Shown here piece after piece: positions 52,401 to 61,145 of a DNA stretch of 64,000 nt. The stretch comes from Alkalihalobacterium elongatum (GTDB lineage: Bacteria > Bacillota > Bacilli > Bacillales > Bacillaceae_F), in NCBI RefSeq assembly GCF_019024285.1, contig NZ_WMKZ01000017.1, forward strand, positions 1 to 64,000. The letters are read 5' to 3'. The notes below the pieces were generated by a model. That model did not search any database. It was not told the origin of the DNA and worked only from the letters and a program-made list of their open reading frames with translations. Positions within the stretch are counted from its first letter, which is position 1; each line of letters starts with the position of its first letter. A program made the position numbers and the translations under genes.

Positions 52401-55400
52401 TAGCGTTGAATCTTTCGAGCTATTTTTCCATTGGTTATTAAAACGGTTATCTTCGAAGCTGCGGTCACCTTTTTTCTTAACCGTGATGTCGACCTGATTC
52501 GTACGATAATTCTCTTCTTCGACTTTTACAGTCAGCTTACCATTTTGGTTAAACATGACCGGTTTTTTATCATCAACAATATGACCTTCTGTAGTAAGCG
52601 TAATAACTGGCTTTGTATTATCCAGATAGAAAGTCAGTCGTTCACTCACTTGATTTTCTGCCTTGTCTGTTACGTTAACAGCTACGGTGTACTTTCTGTC
52701 TGTAAAATCTTCTCGGTTAAAATCAAGCGTCAGTTCGTAGCTCGTTTCTGATACTTGATTCCAATCAACATCCGGGAAGTGCTCGGTGAAGCTTTTGCCA
52801 TTAATCGTGACTGACTTTTCCTTCAGATGAAGCTCATCGACTAATACCGTAACAACACCTTTTTGAATGTACATACTAGGTTTTGACTCATCACTGTCAT
52901 CAATGCGGTCACCATTATGATCGACCCCTATCAGCTTAATATCAGGAACAGTTTGGTCAATCGTAAACTGGACTAACTCTTGTAAGGCTGCCCCATCTTC
53001 TGGGTTCGAGTGCCCGAGCTGATCAGTCGCACCCGCATAAATGACGTAGGTACCGTCAGTTTTGAATGATTGTTTAAGCTCTGCGATCATGTTATCGCCG
53101 CTTAAGTGGTTCGTTCTTTTTCGAGTGAAAGCGTCTGTATCGTCCTCTTCAGGTACGTTGATCGAAATATACGCTTCACCATCTTTTGTTACTTTTATTG
53201 CCGTTTGTTCTTCATCGAGAGTAAGATCTTCAATCGAAATTGTGACATTTTTTGCTTCCGCATAATACTTATGTCCAGCCAGCGTATCTAAACCACTTAC
53301 TTTTATCGCTGGTTTTTCGGTATCAATCGTAAAAATAAACGGCTCTAGTTCCACGGTTTCTTGTTTGTTTCTACCATTGCCTCGACCTTTACCCTGATGA
53401 TTTCCAACGCTATCAGCAGCACTAAACTGAACTTCATACACACCGTCATCTGCAAAAGGATACTCATAAACGATCGCATTTTCCGTTACAGTCTTTGTTA
53501 ACTGTTCACTATCTAAAGTAAGATATAGAGAAGCTTCGCTATCCTGCAGATCTTGCTTTAAGACCGTTAATTCAATCGTATCTTCATCGATATTATTGTC
53601 ACTAACTGTAAAGCGAACGACCTTGTCTTGTTTAAATTGATCTTTGTTGTTAATGTCTTTTTCTTCGTCTCCATCAACGTAAGTAACAGACAGTGTTGGC
53701 GGATCTCTATCTAGCGTAAAAGCAGCAGATTTCTTCGATTCCTTCTCAAAATAATCCGTAGCCTCTACGGCAATTTCATACGATCCATTTTCCTCAAACG
53801 TATACTCAAACGTTGCAACCGACTTCATCTCATTTAAGTGAAGCGACGGCGAACTGTCCTTTGAAACGTTCAAATAGTCTTTACCATTTTTCGTGATCGA
53901 TACTTGTGTCTTCGCTAAATCAAGAGTGGCATCCTCAATCTTGATCTTTACTGGGACTCCATTTTTTGCTTCTTCTGCGTTATACGTGTTTCGTAAAGCG
54001 GTCCCGTTACTGTCGATCGTAAGCTTTGGTGCCGTTTTATCAATTGTGAAGTTGGCTTTTGTTTCCTCGTTTGCACGGTTTCCAGCCTCGTCCGTCGCAT
54101 TGAACGTCAGTTGATAAATACCTTCTGCTTTAAATTCATAGTCAGCTGTCAGGCCTTGACCATCTTCTGTAGCCGTCCATTTTAATCCGTTTAACTCATA
54201 CGGCTGTCCATCTTTCGTAACCGTTACATCGATCTTGTTTGCACGAATATTTTTATCGATTACTGTTAATCCCACTTGTTGAGCGAAATTGTAAATGGTG
54301 TCGCCGTTATCGTTCGGATCTAGGCCAGCGATTGTAAGCTTTGGTACTGTTCCATCCACGGTAAAAGCAATCGGACCTAACGCTTCATACGTGTTTCCAT
54401 TCTTATGTGCCTCCGTTGCCGTTACTGTTAACTCGTAGTCACCATCTTCGGTGAACTCATGCTTCCAAGTGGCCGTCAGCTTGTCGTTGGATAGAGTGAA
54501 AGCCTGCTTATCTTTTAATGTGAAGGCTTTTCCATCCTTCAGTGCTTCTATCGTTGCACTGGCGAGTGGAACTTCACTCGTGACGGTAACTTCAACTTCT
54601 TTTGGTGCGAAAATTGCTTTGTTATCAGGGGATGCGACTTCTGGCTCGCCCTTACTAATAGTGAAGACTTTATTTTGGACTGTTTCGTTTCCAGCTTTGT
54701 CTTTAACGATTACGTTTACTTCATATTGACCACTTTTCGTAAACTTGTAGTTTAGTAGATACGTGTCATTTCCTTTTGCTTGAAAGCTTGGGAGGTCGCG
54801 GTACTCAACACCGTTTCGAGTTACAGATACATACTTCTCGTACACATGCTGCTCTTTAACTGTTATGCCGATCGCGACGTCACCCTCTGTATATGCCTCG
54901 TCCTCTACACCCTTAATTTCCACTTCTGGAGATGTAGCATCACGAGTAATTGTAAACCGGTGGGCTCCAGGTGGAAGTCCTAACTCATTTTCTTCTATCG
55001 CAATGGTGATATTGTATTGACCATTGCTGCCATCAGCAGGCGCTGGTATCGTTACTCGATAGTTCCCCGCTTGATCGACTTTGTTGATCGCTAAGTCGGC
55101 ATCGGCATATTCTGTTTTTCCAAACTTCGCTTCTACCGTGAACGGCCGATCTACGTCAGTGTCGATTTTCGTATTTAAATTGAGGATAAAGCTAGGAGGG
55201 GTTTCATCTGTAAACCACTCTTTTTGAAAAGCTTCCTTTTCCATGTTCCAGCTATCCGCCGTTCCTTGATTTCCGTTGACGTATTCGACAAACATTCCAT
55301 CTACTGAAAAAGCTTTATTATTAAATAAAATGAACGATACTATTAATAATGCTAAGACAGGAATGGTTACTAAAAACTTATTCTTTTTATAACCATCTAC

Positions 55401-55415
55401 TATAGTTGCTACCAT
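49491..55415 (-). CDS. Giant tandem Ig-like surface protein, membrane-anchored at both ends
   Basis: A 1974-residue protein. An N-terminal membrane helix (about residues 13-31) is followed by about 17 tandem Ig-like domains of 85-110 residues. Each ends in F-T-I-D-x-T-x-P and carries a YxxxVTATDKAGN-like strand. A C-terminal helix (FAAALISLLGGATGGTILI) then meets RRRKKK and an acidic tail. No LPxTG or catalytic motif exists, so it is a membrane-tethered extracellular fibre, not wall-sorted. Repeats are diverged, unlike young duplications. AAGGAGG is 7 nt before the ATG. It is the last gene of the type VII operon, taking the place of YueB/EsaA-like genes seen in other Bacillus type VII loci; function as adhesin, receptor or channel extension is inference. 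Confidence 0.8.
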   Translation of the reverse strand: MVATIVDGYKKNKFLVTIPVLALLIVSFILFNNKAFSVDGMFVEYVNGNQGTADSWNMEKEAFQKEWFTDETPPSFILNLNTKIDTDVDRPFTVEAKFGKTEYADADLAINKVDQAGNYRVTIPAPADGSNGQYNITIAIEENELGLPPGAHRFTITRDATSPEVEIKGVEDEAYTEGDVAIGITVKEQHVYEKYVSVTRNGVEYRDLPSFQAKGNDTYLLNYKFTKSGQYEVNVIVKDKAGNETVQNKVFTISKGEPEVASPDNKAIFAPKEVEVTVTSEVPLASATIEALKDGKAFTLKDKQAFTLSNDKLTATWKHEFTEDGDYELTVTATEAHKNGNTYEALGPIAFTVDGTVPKLTIAGLDPNDNGDTIYNFAQQVGLTVIDKNIRANKIDVTVTKDGQPYELNGLKWTATEDGQGLTADYEFKAEGIYQLTFNATDEAGNRANEETKANFTIDKTAPKLTIDSNGTALRNTYNAEEAKNGVPVKIKIEDATLDLAKTQVSITKNGKDYLNVSKDSSPSLHLNEMKSVATFEYTFEENGSYEIAVEATDYFEKESKKSAAFTLDRDPPTLSVTYVDGDEEKDINNKDQFKQDKVVRFTVSDNNIDEDTIELTVLKQDLQDSEASLYLTLDSEQLTKTVTENAIVYEYPFADDGVYEVQFSAADSVGNHQGKGRGNGRNKQETVELEPFIFTIDTEKPAIKVSGLDTLAGHKYYAEAKNVTISIEDLTLDEEQTAIKVTKDGEAYISINVPEEDDTDAFTRKRTNHLSGDNMIAELKQSFKTDGTYVIYAGATDQLGHSNPEDGAALQELVQFTIDQTVPDIKLIGVDHNGDRIDDSDESKPSMYIQKGVVTVLVDELHLKEKSVTINGKSFTEHFPDVDWNQVSETSYELTLDFNREDFTDRKYTVAVNVTDKAENQVSERLTFYLDNTKPVITLTTEGHIVDDKKPVMFNQNGKLTVKVEEENYRTNQVDITVKKKGDRSFEDNRFNNQWKNSSKDSTLTLPVNRASGYEDGEYTITVKATDAAENEAVSQSLTFIIDTTRPEIKLTGKDQDGETYRGGSVNETRPTNMFIRNGELTVEVDEQNFSTNNVTFRVTKKGDSSFRDPRFREQWENDGKKSSLTLPIDSRSGYADGEYTITINATDRAGNEAVGQTLTFIVDNVAPNITITGEDHDGKKYTGVDRNGRDHQSTPSMYIQNGKLTVAVEEENFSMNDVSITVRKRGDDSFRDSRFNNQWENSGKRSTLTLPITTGETGQYSDGVYTIRVVSEDKTGNKSSKILTFVVDTKAPNLVIEGLEDDKHYNNNRVTATFKARDTNLNETNTRLTIRHVNAGTTEVVRMADLTNGRYTFTKEETYAIKWESTDRAGNYAKEELTFVIDRTAPVLKIAGVENNSFNPTAKRVTVSVDEFYFETNTVDLQVMKNNQPYSMGTWRNTGKVSSLSHNFTEDGFYTIALTATDKAGNGPITERIEFTIDTVNPEIEISGVDNGEYYNVDKPVNVTIRDVNLDVNTIRVTRDGNNYPVGGFAITEAAKGSGNQSVARFNHNFSQEGVYEIFVEAIDKAGNMSTQTVQFTIDKTAPVITPKFRGEGRVIEDGEYINRVFTPEFALDESEDTIVSVTLNDGPNIAGNIPVASKDMVYHYKVLATDKAGNETTLSISFTLDTTMPELDITGIVDGYFNENITPMVTYSDLNLDESRTSVTLNNEPYASGTKLEYEQDYVLKAVITDLADNVTSRTIVFTIDKTAPIIRFLEPINNRYFNFSLIPDFIIESLSPYDIIAITLNGNPYTIGDPIEEEGKHVLFFEVKDRAGNIQTLSIEFIIDLTAPNVIYNGVTDNGRYYETVALDILLDNPNDKFREISINGEAFKGDVVEENGYQIIRTTLDEKKTYEVSVEAYDEAGNETQSQITFEIAEKHILIKFYENKPLFAAALISLLGGATGGTILIRRRKKKIVEEELIEAGEIPSREE

Positions 55416-55427
55416 GACCTTTCCTCC

Positions 55428-55961
55428 TTATTTAATTTTTAAATCTGAGTGTACGACCATAACATCGACGAGCTTTTTAAAATCTTCCTCGGGCTCCGCT
55501 TCTTCTAATACTTCAGTTTCCGCCAAATCCTCTTCTAAGATCGCTGTTTCTTCGATGTCATTACTTAAGATCGTTGTCTCTTCTAAATCATCTTCTAATA
55601 AAGCGGTTGTTTCTGGATGGTCATGTAGCAAAGTTGTCGTTTCTAAGTGATTTCCGTTTAACAATTCTGTCGATTCGAGGCCACCTAATAATTCGGTTGA
55701 CTCTACCTCATCACTTAATACTTCTGTTGTACTAGCTAACTGTGGATTCGTATCCGCTTTTTTTCGCAACTTAATTTGACTTGTCGTCTGTTTTTCCTCT
55801 TTGTCAAAACTAAACCTGTTGCGATTTTTTTTATACTTTTTAAAACCAAATAAATCCTCTAAAACTTCTTTTATTTGAAACTTAATAAAAATAATAATAG
55901 TTATGATTAGTGTTATAATGGCTCCAGCCAGTCCACCATAAAACATGAGTTGGTAAGTCAA
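55428..55961 (-). CDS. Membrane protein with eight Thr-x-x-Leu repeats
   Basis: A 177-residue protein. One helix (about residues 8-27) is followed by a basic stretch (KKYKKNRNRF) and a cytoplasmic acidic tail. The tail (about 78-153) carries eight motifs about ten residues apart: TTEVL, STELL, STELL, TTTLL, TTALL, TTILS, TAILE and TEVLE. FHA domains recognise phosphothreonine followed at +3 by I/L/D, and the same T-T-x-L core occurs in the kinase activation loop and the FHA protein of this operon. I infer a multi-site phosphorylation scaffold. The start is TTG with GGGGGTG 8 nt upstream. It lies between the kinase and the giant Ig gene. Confidence 0.72.
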   Translation of the reverse strand: MTYQLMFYGGLAGAIITLIITIIIFIKFQIKEVLEDLFGFKKYKKNRNRFSFDKEEKQTTSQIKLRKKADTNPQLASTTEVLSDEVESTELLGGLESTELLNGNHLETTTLLHDHPETTALLEDDLEETTILSNDIEETAILEEDLAETEVLEEAEPEEDFKKLVDVMVVHSDLKIK

Positions 55962-55976
55962 CTGCTGTGCACCCCC

Positions 55977-57920
55977 TTAATTACCTAGTGCATTTAAATT
56001 GTTTAGCCTTCTTGTTAATCGATTAAAACCTTCATTACTATCTGCTTCTTCTAAGGAACCAGCTTGCTCGTACACACGCTTTGCTTCTTTAAAGTTACGC
56101 TTACCTTCTGATTTATTTTGCTCGATGTCGAGTAATAAATTGGCTAACCTTACATACGCATCGATGCTGTCTGGATAATGACTGATTGCTAATCGATACT
56201 GTTCAATCGCTTGGGAGTTTTCACCCATTTGTTGATAGATGACACCAATCCGTACGATTGCCTCCTCTAGGTTTTGTACGTCTAGCTCAATAATATTGTG
56301 GTAATGCTCAATTGCCTGTAAAAAGTCTTCTCGCGCACTTTCAACGTCAGAAGAATTAATCGCTCGACTATGGTAAGCTTGTGCTAATTTATGCTCAAAA
56401 TCATATTCGTACGTATAGATGAGGCGGTCATCACCAATTCGTTCTAAAATACCATAAGCATTATTGATCAGTTCGATGATCAATGTGTTAGCACCTGGGA
56501 TCTGCCCTTTATACGAACCGTATATGTTGGCTAACGAATGGTAGTTATCAATTTTCTTTACTCCATTCGGCAACCCATCTGTGTATACCGTAAATTCGTA
56601 CAGTTCCTCTGTAAACACTTCATAATCAATATTCATATTGCCCATAATCGTCGCTAACGTTTTATAGTAGCGAACGTCTGGTATTTCATTTTCATTCACT
56701 TGTTGGAAGAAACGTAGAGCCGTTGTGTAATCTCGCTTGTAGTCAAAATACGTCATCCCGACTTTAAACAAGATGCTGTCGTTAGAGTTAATGCGCCCGT
56801 AGTTGTCATTCATATAGCTTTGGATCTTCGCGAGACCAGCCTCTACTTCCCCTCTATTAATATAAAGATCGAGTAAATTGATATAAGCCTCTGGTCTTCT
56901 TCGATCGACATTTGCAATCGCATGTTCAAGCAGTTCTATTGCTTTTGTTTCGTTCCCATCTATTAAATAGCGGCTCGACTGATTGACGAGATTCATATAA
57001 TCCTGGAATTGATCATTTTTAATTCCCGAATAGCCGATAGATGACGTCGTTGTAAACCCGATGAATAAAACGAGAGGGATCAAGAAAAGGTTTAATTGCT
57101 TAAATAACTTTTTACGGTAGCCTTCTGTTAGCTTATTAATATTTTCCAAATCATATAAAAGCTCTTCACACGACTGATAGCGATCATTCGGTTCAGCTTC
57201 GGTACATTTGGCAATAATATGCTCAAGTCCTTCAGGTAAAGACGGATCCCAATGCCTAATCGGTTTCAACTCCGAATCGGCTTTCGATTTACCCGTGACT
57301 AAATAGTAGAGAGTCACACCTAAACTATAAATATCAGACCGTGCGTCTGTTTGTCTTCCTGAAGCTTGTTCTGGAGCAGCATAGAGCTTCGTCCCTAATA
57401 CAGTCGTATCAGATGTATTCTCGGACTTAAACTCTCGCGCAATGCCAAAATCTATCAGCTTGATTTTTCCTTCTGGGGTGATCATGACATTATCGGGCTT
57501 CATATCTCGGTAAATGATCGGGTTTGGCTTTCTCGTATGCAAATAGCCTAAAACACTACATAGCTGCTTTCCCCAGTCGATCACATCGTTTACAGGGATC
57601 TTCTTCTCCCGTTTCATTCGTTCTTTAAGAGATTCACCTTCTATGTAATCCATTACAACATAGATATCACCTGTTGATTCAATGATGTCATAAATCTTTG
57701 GCAAAGCCCCGTGGTCTAGTTTTTTCAGCATATTCGCTTCAGCTACTAAACTATTAATTAACAGTTCATTGTTACTGTTACCACGCTTACGAATATCTTT
57801 TACGACTAACGATTTATTGAGCCTGTTGTCCATTGCTAAATAAACGACACTCATTCCGCCGCGGCCGACTTCTTTTAAAATTTCATAGCGATCATCTATG
57901 ACACTACCGATCTTAATCAT
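55977..57920 (-). CDS. Transmembrane Ser/Thr protein kinase with C-terminal TPRs
   Basis: A 647-residue Hanks-type kinase. Kinase domain (about residues 10-265): GRGGMSVVYLAMD, catalytic Lys 41, catalytic loop YRDMKPDN (Asp 139), DFG at 157-159 and an activation loop SDTTVLGTKLYAAPEQ (Thr 172-173). A membrane helix (about 276-292) is followed by an extracytoplasmic TPR-like region (about 305-640; SQAIEQYRLAISHYPDSIDA). It is unlike PrkC, having no PASTA domains. Kinase-PP2C-FHA linkage in the type VII operon suggests a regulatory circuit. GGTGAGC lies just before the ATG. Confidence 0.92.
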   Translation of the reverse strand: MIKIGSVIDDRYEILKEVGRGGMSVVYLAMDNRLNKSLVVKDIRKRGNSNNELLINSLVAEANMLKKLDHGALPKIYDIIESTGDIYVVMDYIEGESLKERMKREKKIPVNDVIDWGKQLCSVLGYLHTRKPNPIIYRDMKPDNVMITPEGKIKLIDFGIAREFKSENTSDTTVLGTKLYAAPEQASGRQTDARSDIYSLGVTLYYLVTGKSKADSELKPIRHWDPSLPEGLEHIIAKCTEAEPNDRYQSCEELLYDLENINKLTEGYRKKLFKQLNLFLIPLVLFIGFTTTSSIGYSGIKNDQFQDYMNLVNQSSRYLIDGNETKAIELLEHAIANVDRRRPEAYINLLDLYINRGEVEAGLAKIQSYMNDNYGRINSNDSILFKVGMTYFDYKRDYTTALRFFQQVNENEIPDVRYYKTLATIMGNMNIDYEVFTEELYEFTVYTDGLPNGVKKIDNYHSLANIYGSYKGQIPGANTLIIELINNAYGILERIGDDRLIYTYEYDFEHKLAQAYHSRAINSSDVESAREDFLQAIEHYHNIIELDVQNLEEAIVRIGVIYQQMGENSQAIEQYRLAISHYPDSIDAYVRLANLLLDIEQNKSEGKRNFKEAKRVYEQAGSLEEADSNEGFNRLTRRLNNLNALGN

Positions 57921-57936
57921 ATGCTCACCCCCATAT

Positions 57937-58701
57937 CTATGTTAGTTTCGTTAATAAGATCGTGATATTATCTTTTTCCTTACGTGATTTAATTAAATCT
58001 ACTAACTCAACCACTTTCTCTTTCATCTGATTTTCATCAATCAGATTTTCAGGGGCAAGGTGTTGCCAGATTTCACGCTCTGATATTTTATGATAAAAAC
58101 CGTCTGAACATAGCATATACGTTGTATCCGCTTCAACCTCACCAGTCGAAATGACGACATCAAGGTTTTCGGTAGCACCGACACATTGTAAGAGAACGTT
58201 TCTCCGTTTATCGACCTTCGCTTGTGCTTCGGTAATATTGCCGCGCTCCAGCTCGCGCGCGACTAATGTTTGGTCTTTCGTTAGCTGTGTTAGCTGATCA
58301 TTAATCGTGTAAGCTCGACTATCGCCTATTTGTACTAAATAGTACTTTTCGTGCACGACGAGAAATGCCGTTAACGTTGTCCCAAGTCTTATTTTAGACG
58401 CTTCACCATACATGAGAATTTTTTGATTACATTCTCTTACCTTTTCCTCTAAAATGAGTTCAAGACTTTCGTTATGATCAGCTTTGAGTAATTCAGGCAA
58501 CTCCCCATCGAACCACTCTGCCAGGCTGCGGACAACAGTCGCGCTCGCTAATTCCCCGTGGGAAAGTCCTCCCATTCCATCACAAATAATAAAAAGGCCA
58601 ACTGGTCCTTGAGGAGTTATTGCTGTTTTGATTAACAGGGCGTCTTGGTTCGTCTGCTTACGTAGACCTATGTCCGTATGGTATGTCGTTAAAAAAGCCA
58701 C
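57937..58701 (-). CDS. PP2C-type Ser/Thr phosphatase
   Basis: A 254-residue cytoplasmic phosphatase of the Stp/PrpC group. Metal-binding Asp residues are visible in NQDALL, ICDGMGG and the late KDNITILL; GDSRAY (QIGDSRAYTI) is also present. It should dephosphorylate substrates of the neighbouring kinase. The start is GTG with AGGTGG 8 nt upstream. It is 17 bp from the kinase gene, so co-transcribed. Confidence 0.93.
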   Translation of the reverse strand: MAFLTTYHTDIGLRKQTNQDALLIKTAITPQGPVGLFIICDGMGGLSHGELASATVVRSLAEWFDGELPELLKADHNESLELILEEKVRECNQKILMYGEASKIRLGTTLTAFLVVHEKYYLVQIGDSRAYTINDQLTQLTKDQTLVARELERGNITEAQAKVDKRRNVLLQCVGATENLDVVISTGEVEADTTYMLCSDGFYHKISEREIWQHLAPENLIDENQMKEKVVELVDLIKSRKEKDNITILLTKLT

Positions 58702-58726
58702 CTATTTCACCACCTATCTAGAGGAC

Positions 58727-58833
58727 GTTCAAAAAGTCTGGGGAGTTTGCTTCTGTGTTGCTCAAGTATTAAAAGCATACTCGCAGGTACTCCGCCTCGA
58801 ACTTCTCTAATCTTTTTGTCCCCCTTTTTGAAC
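58727..58833. repeat. 107-bp element with terminal inverted repeats
   Basis: GTTCAAAAAG (58727-58736) is repeated inverted as CTTTTTGAAC (58824-58833), with GGGG/CCCC near each end. It fills the gap between the FHA and PP2C genes of one operon, has no ORF and looks like a small MITE-like insertion. Confidence 0.5.
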
Positions 58834-58840
58834 ACGCACT

Positions 58841-60064
58841 TTAGAATAATTTAAAAATATATTCTTCGTTTCCGAGCTTGATTTGATCATCATGTTTAAT
58901 TTTCACTCGCTCATATGCTTCAAGCTTTTTATCATTGACATATGTCCCGTTTGTTGACTTATTATCTTGGATAAAGTATTCTTCATCCCCAATTAGTACC
59001 ATCGCATGAATACGGCCAACGACTCGATTTTTCGATACATAATCCACTTTGTTTGGATCACGGCCAATCGTAAACTCTCGTTTCGTGATGACTACTTTTT
59101 CATTCGTAGCAGGGAGAATGAAATAAGGCTCTGGTATTTCTTGATAGCCTAGAGTAGTTGTTGCTTCGTCTTCATCGTCGCCAGCATCAGGCTCGCCACC
59201 TAAAACCGTCGTTCCTTCTTCTTCAATATCTTCACTATCAATGATATTTTCTTGAACAAACGGCGTAATGTTAATAGAAGTCACACCTAAATTAGAATTG
59301 TCCACATAAGGTGTGTTTTCATCTAGCTCTGTGCGGGTAATTCGTTTGTATTGAACTTCTTCTTCGATTTCTACCTTCGGACTTTTTTTCTTATCAATTT
59401 TTCTTGTTCGATATTCTGTAGTCGACACACCATCTACAACCGTCGTCTTAATTTCTTCGTCACTTCCTGGTCTGTAGAAGTTATCGTCTGCTTTTTGTTG
59501 ATCCTCTGAAAATGCTGCTAAAATTTCCTTTAACTCAGCAAAAGAAATGTCCTCAACTGTTGCTAAGTAGTTTTGTAACTTTATAAAGAAGGCCATATCA
59601 TCTTCTTCGTTATAAGGAGCCATAAATAACATATGCTTTAAAAACTGTTTAAGAGTGATTTGCTCAAAGTTGTTATGTTTCAATGGCATGTACAAAAGTA
59701 CTAATCTATTTGAAAAGCTATCAATATACATATACTGTTCATTCAGTACAAAATGATCAAGGTTTAAGCTGTTTCTTTGTGCTTCCATTAATGTTTCAAT
59801 CAATTCACTTAAGCATTTTAGTAAACGTCCTTTAGTGACCATGTCCGATAAATAGGTCTTTAATGTTAGGTCCGAAACTAAATCATAGCGAATAAAGGTT
59901 TGTTCTTTTTCTTGAGTAGAAGCACATGGGACCAAACCAGGGATTTGCTGATTTTGTAGTAGTTCAATCGTCTCTAAATGGACGTCGTCCGTATTAATAA
60001 CTTTATAAAATAGAAATTTAGAAATACCATAACTCTCTATACTTAATTCAAGTTGGTTAATCAT
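58841..60064 (-). CDS. FHA-domain protein with DUF6382-like N-terminus
   Basis: A 407-residue cytoplasmic protein. The N-terminal region (about 1-190) resembles DUF6382. A long acidic linker (about 205-310) carries EEGTTVLGG and EATTTLGY, the same T-T-x-L core as in the kinase loop. The C-terminal FHA domain (about 320-405) has GRDPNKVDY, NRVVGRIHA and STNGTYVND, including the phosphate-binding Arg and Ser. It should bind phosphothreonine targets. The ATG at 60064 is chosen for GGAG 9 nt upstream; earlier Mets are less supported. It follows the WXG100 genes after a terminator, so it may have its own promoter. Confidence 0.88.
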   Translation of the reverse strand: MINQLELSIESYGISKFLFYKVINTDDVHLETIELLQNQQIPGLVPCASTQEKEQTFIRYDLVSDLTLKTYLSDMVTKGRLLKCLSELIETLMEAQRNSLNLDHFVLNEQYMYIDSFSNRLVLLYMPLKHNNFEQITLKQFLKHMLFMAPYNEEDDMAFFIKLQNYLATVEDISFAELKEILAAFSEDQQKADDNFYRPGSDEEIKTTVVDGVSTTEYRTRKIDKKKSPKVEIEEEVQYKRITRTELDENTPYVDNSNLGVTSINITPFVQENIIDSEDIEEEGTTVLGGEPDAGDDEDEATTTLGYQEIPEPYFILPATNEKVVITKREFTIGRDPNKVDYVSKNRVVGRIHAMVLIGDEEYFIQDNKSTNGTYVNDKKLEAYERVKIKHDDQIKLGNEEYIFKLF

Positions 60065-60142
60065 AGCATTCGACTCCATAACTAATATTTCAGCCTGTGA
60101 AATGCACCTAATGATAAATTTTTCCAATCGAAAAATATACAA

Positions 60143-60441
60143 TCAGGCACCTCAAACCACTGCACATAGTTCATTGTAAAATAAACGGACTATATAATAT
60201 AGTGGAAAAACGAGGAGTTAGACCTTATTGCCTAGATTTTCGTTTTCTTCACATTTCACCTTCGCTAAAGTTAAGACTTTAAGACCCCCTGATATGGAAG
60301 GATTCTAGTAGGAAAGGTCCAGTGATGCGTGGTCGATGATGTTAAACAATTTACCAGCGAAAACCAGTGTATACCAAATGATGTAAACGGAGCTATTGTT
60401 GTGAGGTTATGGCTCGTAGATTGTTAACAGCTGAATAAAAT
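60143..60441. other. Gap between the WXG100 and FHA genes
   Basis: No supported ORF. It probably contains the FHA promoter: AT-rich -10-like TACAAT occurs on the minus strand near 60184, but no clear -35. I see no repeat here. Confidence 0.4.
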
Positions 60442-60478
60442 GTTGATCTTAGGCTCATGCACTGAGCCTAAAATCAAC
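60442..60478 (-). terminator. Strong terminator after the WXG100 genes
   Basis: 16-bp arms GTTGATCTTAGGCTCA / TGAGCCTAAAATCAAC (one mismatch) with a 5-nt loop and a T-rich end on the minus strand. It splits the locus into an essC-to-WXG100 part and an FHA-to-Ig part, with possible read-through. Confidence 0.88.
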
Positions 60479-60506
60479 GTGACTATTGATATGCTTTTAC
60501 ACAAGC

Positions 60507-60806
60507 TTATTTAAACGCATTCGCATTATTGTTAATTGCTGTTTCAGCAGCGTTATAGTTCGTAACCGTGTTATCTAAAAACTTAGCATAGCTTTCGACC
60601 ACTTGGTTATACTCATCGAAGCGAGGACTTAACGCGTTAAATTTTGCTCGAACGGTATTCGAAGCATCACTATCCCACGTTTGTGCTAAATTGTTCATTT
60701 CCTTTTTAATGTCTTGCAGGTTTGACGCCAATTGGGCGTTTAACGCTCGAATTTGTGACGAGGTTTTACTTACCTCGGCAAGTGAAATTTTAATTCCATC
60801 AGCCAT
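60507..60806 (-). CDS. WXG100 family protein with WDSD in place of WXG
   Basis: A 99-residue helical hairpin. The turn reads TWDSDASNTV where the family has W-x-G. Sequences around it (helix 1 LAEVSKTSSQIRALNAQLAS and helix 2 FDEYNQVVESYAKFL) fit, and a C-terminal YNAAE matches the YxxxE secretion motif. The ATG at 60806 has GGAGGTGG upstream. It is probably a type VII substrate or partner. Confidence 0.85.
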   Translation of the reverse strand: MADGIKISLAEVSKTSSQIRALNAQLASNLQDIKKEMNNLAQTWDSDASNTVRAKFNALSPRFDEYNQVVESYAKFLDNTVTNYNAAETAINNNANAFK

Positions 60807-60842
60807 TTCATCCACCTCCATTGTAATAGCTATTTATAAGTA

Positions 60843-61145
60843 TTAGTTCGTTAACCTTCTTGCATGGTTAATAACTTCGTTTTGTGTTTCGCGATACGTC
60901 TTCGCACTTAATCGTAAGTACTCCGCATATTGCTTCATAAGAGTCGCCATCTTTTGAAAATCATCAGTAAATCCTTTGATTTGTGTTACGAACGCTTGGT
61001 TATCAGTTCCTTGCCAAGCCGCTCCCATTCCATCTACTTCAGCATAAAGCTGTCTGTAAATTCTTTCATAATCAGCTGCTTGTTGCTCAATGCGAGCTGC
61101 AGTTGTTTCTAATACTGCTGGTTCAACTCTAATCGTACGTGCCAT
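60843..61145 (-). CDS. WXG100 family protein (WQG)
   Basis: A 100-residue ESAT-6-like protein with canonical WQG in AAWQGTDNQAF, and helices on each side (ARIEQQAADYERIYRQLYAE; DDFQKMATLMKQYAEYL). A YRETQNE motif at the C-terminus resembles the YxxxE export signal. AAAGGAGG precedes the ATG. It may dimerise with its neighbour. Confidence 0.93.
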   Translation of the reverse strand: MARTIRVEPAVLETTAARIEQQAADYERIYRQLYAEVDGMGAAWQGTDNQAFVTQIKGFTDDFQKMATLMKQYAEYLRLSAKTYRETQNEVINHARRLTN

